Below are positions 61,068 to 64,000 of a DNA stretch of 64,000 bases, piece by piece. The DNA is from Vibrio sp. VB16. Its GTDB lineage: Bacteria > Pseudomonadota > Gammaproteobacteria > Enterobacterales > Vibrionaceae. The position numbers and the translations under genes were made by a program. The notes under the pieces are model-generated. The model ran no database searches. It saw nothing but the letters and a program-made list of their open reading frames with translations, and was not told where the DNA came from. The number at the start of each line of letters is the position of its first letter. The stretch's first letter is position 1. The stretch covers positions 3,472,001 to 3,536,000 of the forward strand of contig NZ_CP087590.1 of NCBI RefSeq assembly GCF_015594925.2, read 5' to 3'.

Positions 61068-62096
61068 ATGAAGTTATTACCTATTTCAATATTACTGGTA
61101 TTAGTTTGTCTCACCCAGGCTTGCTCTTCCTCATCGGAAACATCCGTTCCTTCACAAAAGAATAAAAAGCAGATTTCTCTGAGCGAAGAGAGCGATACAC
61201 CCAAAGCGCCTACGTTTATTATGAGAGGAATCCTCACCGTCGGTCATGAAACTCGTAGTTTCATTCCTTGCGGCAGTAATCAGCAATATTGGGTAGATAT
61301 GGATACTGAATCATTTAATGAAACCATGGGGCTTAGCCGTGAAACATATCAGCCCATGTATGCAGAAATGATCGGTCACCTTGAAGGGACATCTGGCGAA
61401 GGATTCAATCATGACTTTTCGGCTCGGTTCGTCGTTTCAGGGATTAATTTCATCACAACAGAAAATACCAAACGTTGTGAGCAACCATTTCGCTCAACAA
61501 AAGCTTTTGGCAACGAGCCATACTGGTCAATGGAGTTTAGCGATGATAAAACACGTTACCAGCAATTTGGCGCTGATGAGAGAGGATTTTCACTCTCATC
61601 TACTCGTTTAACCCCGACAGAACGTAAGTATCATTTTGGACAGGGGCAACTTACTATTACGAAAGCAATATGTAATGACTCGATGAGCGACAGTATCTAT
61701 GGCTGGAGCGCGACGTTTAATGACAAAGATGAAGAAAAGCAAGGTTGCGCAACCTTGGCGAACAAAGATGCCACATTAAAATGGGTCAATAGCTATATTG
61801 CAACAAGTACTAAATCAACAGGGTTCAGTATTGAACTAAAATTATCTTCTGATCATACGGCTACAACCACTTATTCTTACGCGGCTGGATTGCCAATCCA
61901 AGAATCGGGTTATTGGCAGCAATTGAATGATGAACAGGTTCAAGTGGTGATGACGCACCATCAAGGACAGCGGATAGTCGCTGAGCGCCTATTCACACTG
62001 CAAGGCAACCAGATAGAGGCTAAACACGAAAAAGTGAATGGTGATGTGTACCCTATCGCAAATGGTGGCTTAACACTTTATAGAGACAAGCCATAG
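61068..62096 (+). CDS. Lipoprotein, COG3650-like
   Basis: A 342-residue lipoprotein: signal peptide MKLLPISILLVLVCLTQAC with lipidated Cys19 followed by a Ser-rich stretch. Residue +2 is Ser, favouring the outer membrane. The central FGNEPYWSMEFSDDKTRYQQFG segment (about residue 148) resembles a domain found in uncharacterised gammaproteobacterial lipoproteins. Function unknown. It ends two bases before the DTW gene, with which it is probably co-transcribed. Confidence 0.8.
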   Translation: MKLLPISILLVLVCLTQACSSSSETSVPSQKNKKQISLSEESDTPKAPTFIMRGILTVGHETRSFIPCGSNQQYWVDMDTESFNETMGLSRETYQPMYAEMIGHLEGTSGEGFNHDFSARFVVSGINFITTENTKRCEQPFRSTKAFGNEPYWSMEFSDDKTRYQQFGADERGFSLSSTRLTPTERKYHFGQGQLTITKAICNDSMSDSIYGWSATFNDKDEEKQGCATLANKDATLKWVNSYIATSTKSTGFSIELKLSSDHTATTTYSYAAGLPIQESGYWQQLNDEQVQVVMTHHQGQRIVAERLFTLQGNQIEAKHEKVNGDVYPIANGGLTLYRDKP

Positions 62097-62097
62097 A

Positions 62098-62706
62098 ATG
62101 TCCCAAATAGAATCACAATTAAAACCGTGTTTAAAATGCGGTTTTAAGTTTAATTGCCTGTGCGAAGAGACTCCGTACCTTGAAAGTAAAGTTAACATTG
62201 CATTATTAATGCATCCCAACGAAATCAGGCGAGAAACAAATACAGGTAAATTGGTTTCAAAGAGCTTACCTGAAACGCTCAGGTTTACGTGGGATAGAGT
62301 CACACCACCACAAGAACTAATCCAACTTATCAACAGCAATAACTTTAGACCGATACTGCTATTTCCCAGTGAAGACAGCACTATACTTGACGATAGAATA
62401 ATCAATAAAAATGAGAAACCACCTCTGTTTATCATTTTAGATTCAACATGGCAGGAGGCGAATAAGATGATACGAAAGAGCCCATGGTTACAAACCCTAA
62501 CAATGATGAAGTTATCGGGTATGTTAAATTCAGATTACTCATTACGACGTAATCAAGATAGTGGTCACTTATGTACATGTGAAACAGCATGTGAATTATT
62601 GAGGCTATCTAATGAACCAATAAATGCCGATAGATTAATTGTTTTTTTTCACCACTATTTGGCGATATTTAAAGCAGACAGAAGCGGTCATAAGCAGATG
62701 ACCTAA
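62098..62706 (+). CDS. DTW-domain tRNA-uridine aminocarboxypropyltransferase
   Basis: DTW proteins place an acp group on tRNA uridine (acp3U47 in E. coli, by TapT/YfiP). The 202 residues start with a Cys cluster C11-x2-C14-x5-C20-x-C22 (probable zinc site) and contain the signature ILDSTWQEANKM (a DSTW variant of DTW). The subtype is uncertain. The ATG lies right after the lipoprotein stop. Confidence 0.85.
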   Translation: MSQIESQLKPCLKCGFKFNCLCEETPYLESKVNIALLMHPNEIRRETNTGKLVSKSLPETLRFTWDRVTPPQELIQLINSNNFRPILLFPSEDSTILDDRIINKNEKPPLFIILDSTWQEANKMIRKSPWLQTLTMMKLSGMLNSDYSLRRNQDSGHLCTCETACELLRLSNEPINADRLIVFFHHYLAIFKADRSGHKQMT

Positions 62707-62711
62707 TCGGC

Positions 62712-62765
62712 AATATCTGAATATAAAAAAACCAGCTTACGCTGGTTTTTTTATATTCAGATATT
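62712..62765. terminator. Long perfect bidirectional terminator hairpin
   Basis: A 25-bp perfect inverted repeat (arms 62712-62736 and 62741-62765) around a TTAC loop. The arms include A7 and T7 runs, so a core hairpin of six GC-rich pairs (ACCAGC / GCTGGT) followed by Ts terminates in both directions. It separates the DTW gene and hemY. Confidence 0.92.
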
Positions 62766-62780
62766 TCACGCTAATTGTCT

Positions 62781-63962
62781 TTATTTGGCACTAATCAACG
62801 TCAACGCCTGTCTCGAGACATCATTTGCCGCATGAGTAAGATCTTGTTTTTCGAGAACCGTCGCTAAGGCAGAGTAATCCGATACATCAGCTCTAATCGA
62901 AAGCGCTTTTTCTAGGTGTTGCTGCGCTTCAACCCACTTTTCATTCGTCATATACACTTTAGCTATTGCGCTATGGGCAACGGCATCTTCTGAGTTTTTC
63001 TTGATAAGCCCTTGCAACATCACAACTGCAGGATAATTATCGGCTAAATTCATGGTTGGTATTAACTGAATAAGAGCATCGTTATGCTGCTTTTTGAGTG
63101 ACTCAACAACCAAGCTATAGGCTTCAGAATCCGCGTGTCGTTCTATTAATTGCATGGCTAAACATGCAACGATTTCTTCATCATGACGAGTCTTTCGAGG
63201 AAAGCTATTCCAAAGTGCAATCGCACCTTCAGAGCCTTTCGATCTAGCAACTTCTATGATCAAACCACATTGAGCTTGTTTAGAAAGCTTAGATTGTTCT
63301 TCAGAATCAATAAGCTTAGCCTTGGCTAACCTAGGTAAGATTTCTAATAAAAGCGCCCAATGTTCCAGATTAATATACGTAATCTTAAGTAGATTCAGTA
63401 CCATCGAATTCGTAGCATGAGCACTTTGTAATGTGGACAAAGTAATAAATGATTGCTCAAAATCTCGTTCACGAACTTGTTGGCGAGCTTTGGTTAACTC
63501 AACCGCTAATGTAGAGTTATCTTGCTGCTTTGCTAACTGTAGATATTTATCCCGCTTGTTGTTATCACCCATCTCTTGAGCGGCTTCTGACGCGATTAAA
63601 TAACACAGTAATGGCATATCATGGTGGTTCGCCCAACGAGTTACTTTTTTCTCCGCCGCTTGCCAATCGCCTTCTAGCAGCTTCACAATACCTTCGTTCG
63701 TATTTCTACGAGCTCGCTTAAGCTTACGAACACTAAACCAGTTCCATGTAGTACTGCTCATATTCAACGTTTTTTTGATCAGGTATTCCAAACCAAAAAG
63801 TGCCGCTAAAATACCAATAACAAAAATGACTAACGTCGTTACGCTCATTTCTATCGTTGTGTCAGCAATGGAAATCAGAACATAGCCTTGTTGCCCAGCA
63901 AACTGAGTACCCACAAAAAGCCCTATTCCAAGTGTCGCAAAGAGGAAAATCATTCGAATCAT
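62781..63962 (-). CDS. hemY: HemY, TPR-containing inner-membrane protein
   Basis: A 393-residue protein with two N-terminal membrane helices (about 3-25 and 38-62) followed by tetratricopeptide-like repeats that face the periplasm in E. coli. RKLKRARRNTNEGIVKLLEGDWQAAEKKVTRWA is typical of the HemY N domain. It sits with hemX in the hemCDXY operon; its exact role in tetrapyrrole metabolism is unresolved. The ATG overlaps the hemX stop (ATGA). Confidence 0.93.
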   Translation of the reverse strand: MIRMIFLFATLGIGLFVGTQFAGQQGYVLISIADTTIEMSVTTLVIFVIGILAALFGLEYLIKKTLNMSSTTWNWFSVRKLKRARRNTNEGIVKLLEGDWQAAEKKVTRWANHHDMPLLCYLIASEAAQEMGDNNKRDKYLQLAKQQDNSTLAVELTKARQQVRERDFEQSFITLSTLQSAHATNSMVLNLLKITYINLEHWALLLEILPRLAKAKLIDSEEQSKLSKQAQCGLIIEVARSKGSEGAIALWNSFPRKTRHDEEIVACLAMQLIERHADSEAYSLVVESLKKQHNDALIQLIPTMNLADNYPAVVMLQGLIKKNSEDAVAHSAIAKVYMTNEKWVEAQQHLEKALSIRADVSDYSALATVLEKQDLTHAANDVSRQALTLISAK

Positions 63963-64000
63963 TGTTTATCCTCCATGGTCATACTGGTAACTTGACGACG
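63959..64000 (-). CDS. hemX: HemX, C-terminal end (partial)
   Basis: The last 13 codons before a TGA overlapping the hemY start read RRQVTSMTMEDKQ. This follows the hemX-hemY order, and the gene continues beyond the window. Confidence 0.7.
   Translation of the reverse strand, partial: RRQVTSMTMEDKQ

Overview
The window is chromosomal DNA of a gammaproteobacterium, almost certainly a Vibrio or close relative. The gene order follows the Escherichia coli rrnB neighbourhood (rpoB, rplL, rplJ, rplA, rplK, nusG, secE, tufB, four tRNAs, coaA, birA, murB, rrn, murI, btuB, trmA, yijD, fabR, sthA). It then runs on through other conserved blocks (dinF/lexA, plsB, ubiA/ubiC, glpG/glpE, rpoH, ftsX/ftsE/ftsY, rsmD, pldB/yigL, hemY/hemX) that E. 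coli keeps elsewhere. No prophage, integron, CRISPR array or defence island is visible. The species is not resolved from the sequence.

Layout. 1-9.1 kb: the beta-operon end of the transcription/translation cluster, all on the minus strand (truncated rpoB, L7/L12, L10, L1, L11, NusG, SecE, EF-Tu, then tRNA-Thr/Gly/Tyr/Thr). 9.2-14.3 kb: coaA, birA-murB, a GNAT acetyltransferase and pssA. 14.3-15.4 kb: one IS630-family element with a frameshifted transposase. 15.7-27.9 kb: two complete rRNA operons in direct tandem, both read leftward; one carries Glu-Lys-Val in its spacer and a distal tRNA-Asp, the other Ile-Ala. 28.1-38.6 kb: a membrane-anchored RRM protein, murI, btuB under a cobalamin riboswitch, trmA, yijD-fabR, sthA, and lexA-methyltransferase-dinF with two LexA boxes and a possible Fur box. 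38.7-49.7 kb: an AsnC/Lrp regulator beside a gate-domain membrane protein, plsB with a pentanucleotide microsatellite at its stop codon, ubiC-ubiA, a stand-alone FliL-like protein, glpE-glpG, rpoH and ftsE-ftsX. 49.7-58.9 kb: ftsY, rsmD and small membrane proteins, an acyltransferase, and an arsenate-resistance operon arsR-GAPDH-phosphatase-arsJ. 59-64 kb: pldB-yigL, a lipoprotein, a DTW-domain tRNA modification enzyme, hemY and the end of hemX.

Most of the window is core growth machinery: translation (ribosomal proteins, EF-Tu, rRNA, tRNA), transcription (RpoB, NusG, RpoH), secretion and division (SecE, FtsE/X/Y), and envelope or lipid synthesis (MurB, MurI, PssA, PlsB, PldB, FabR). Accessory content is small: the IS630 element, the ars operon, the lexA-dinF inserted methyltransferase and a few orphan membrane proteins. 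The points most worth a second look are a structurally degenerate tRNA-Thr(GGU) in front of tuf, promoter -10 hexamers embedded in terminator-like hairpins in front of both rplK and rplJ, the phosphatase inside the ArsJ operon, the (AGTGA)11 repeat at plsB, a G9 tract in glpG, and very long perfect inverted repeats used as gene boundaries.
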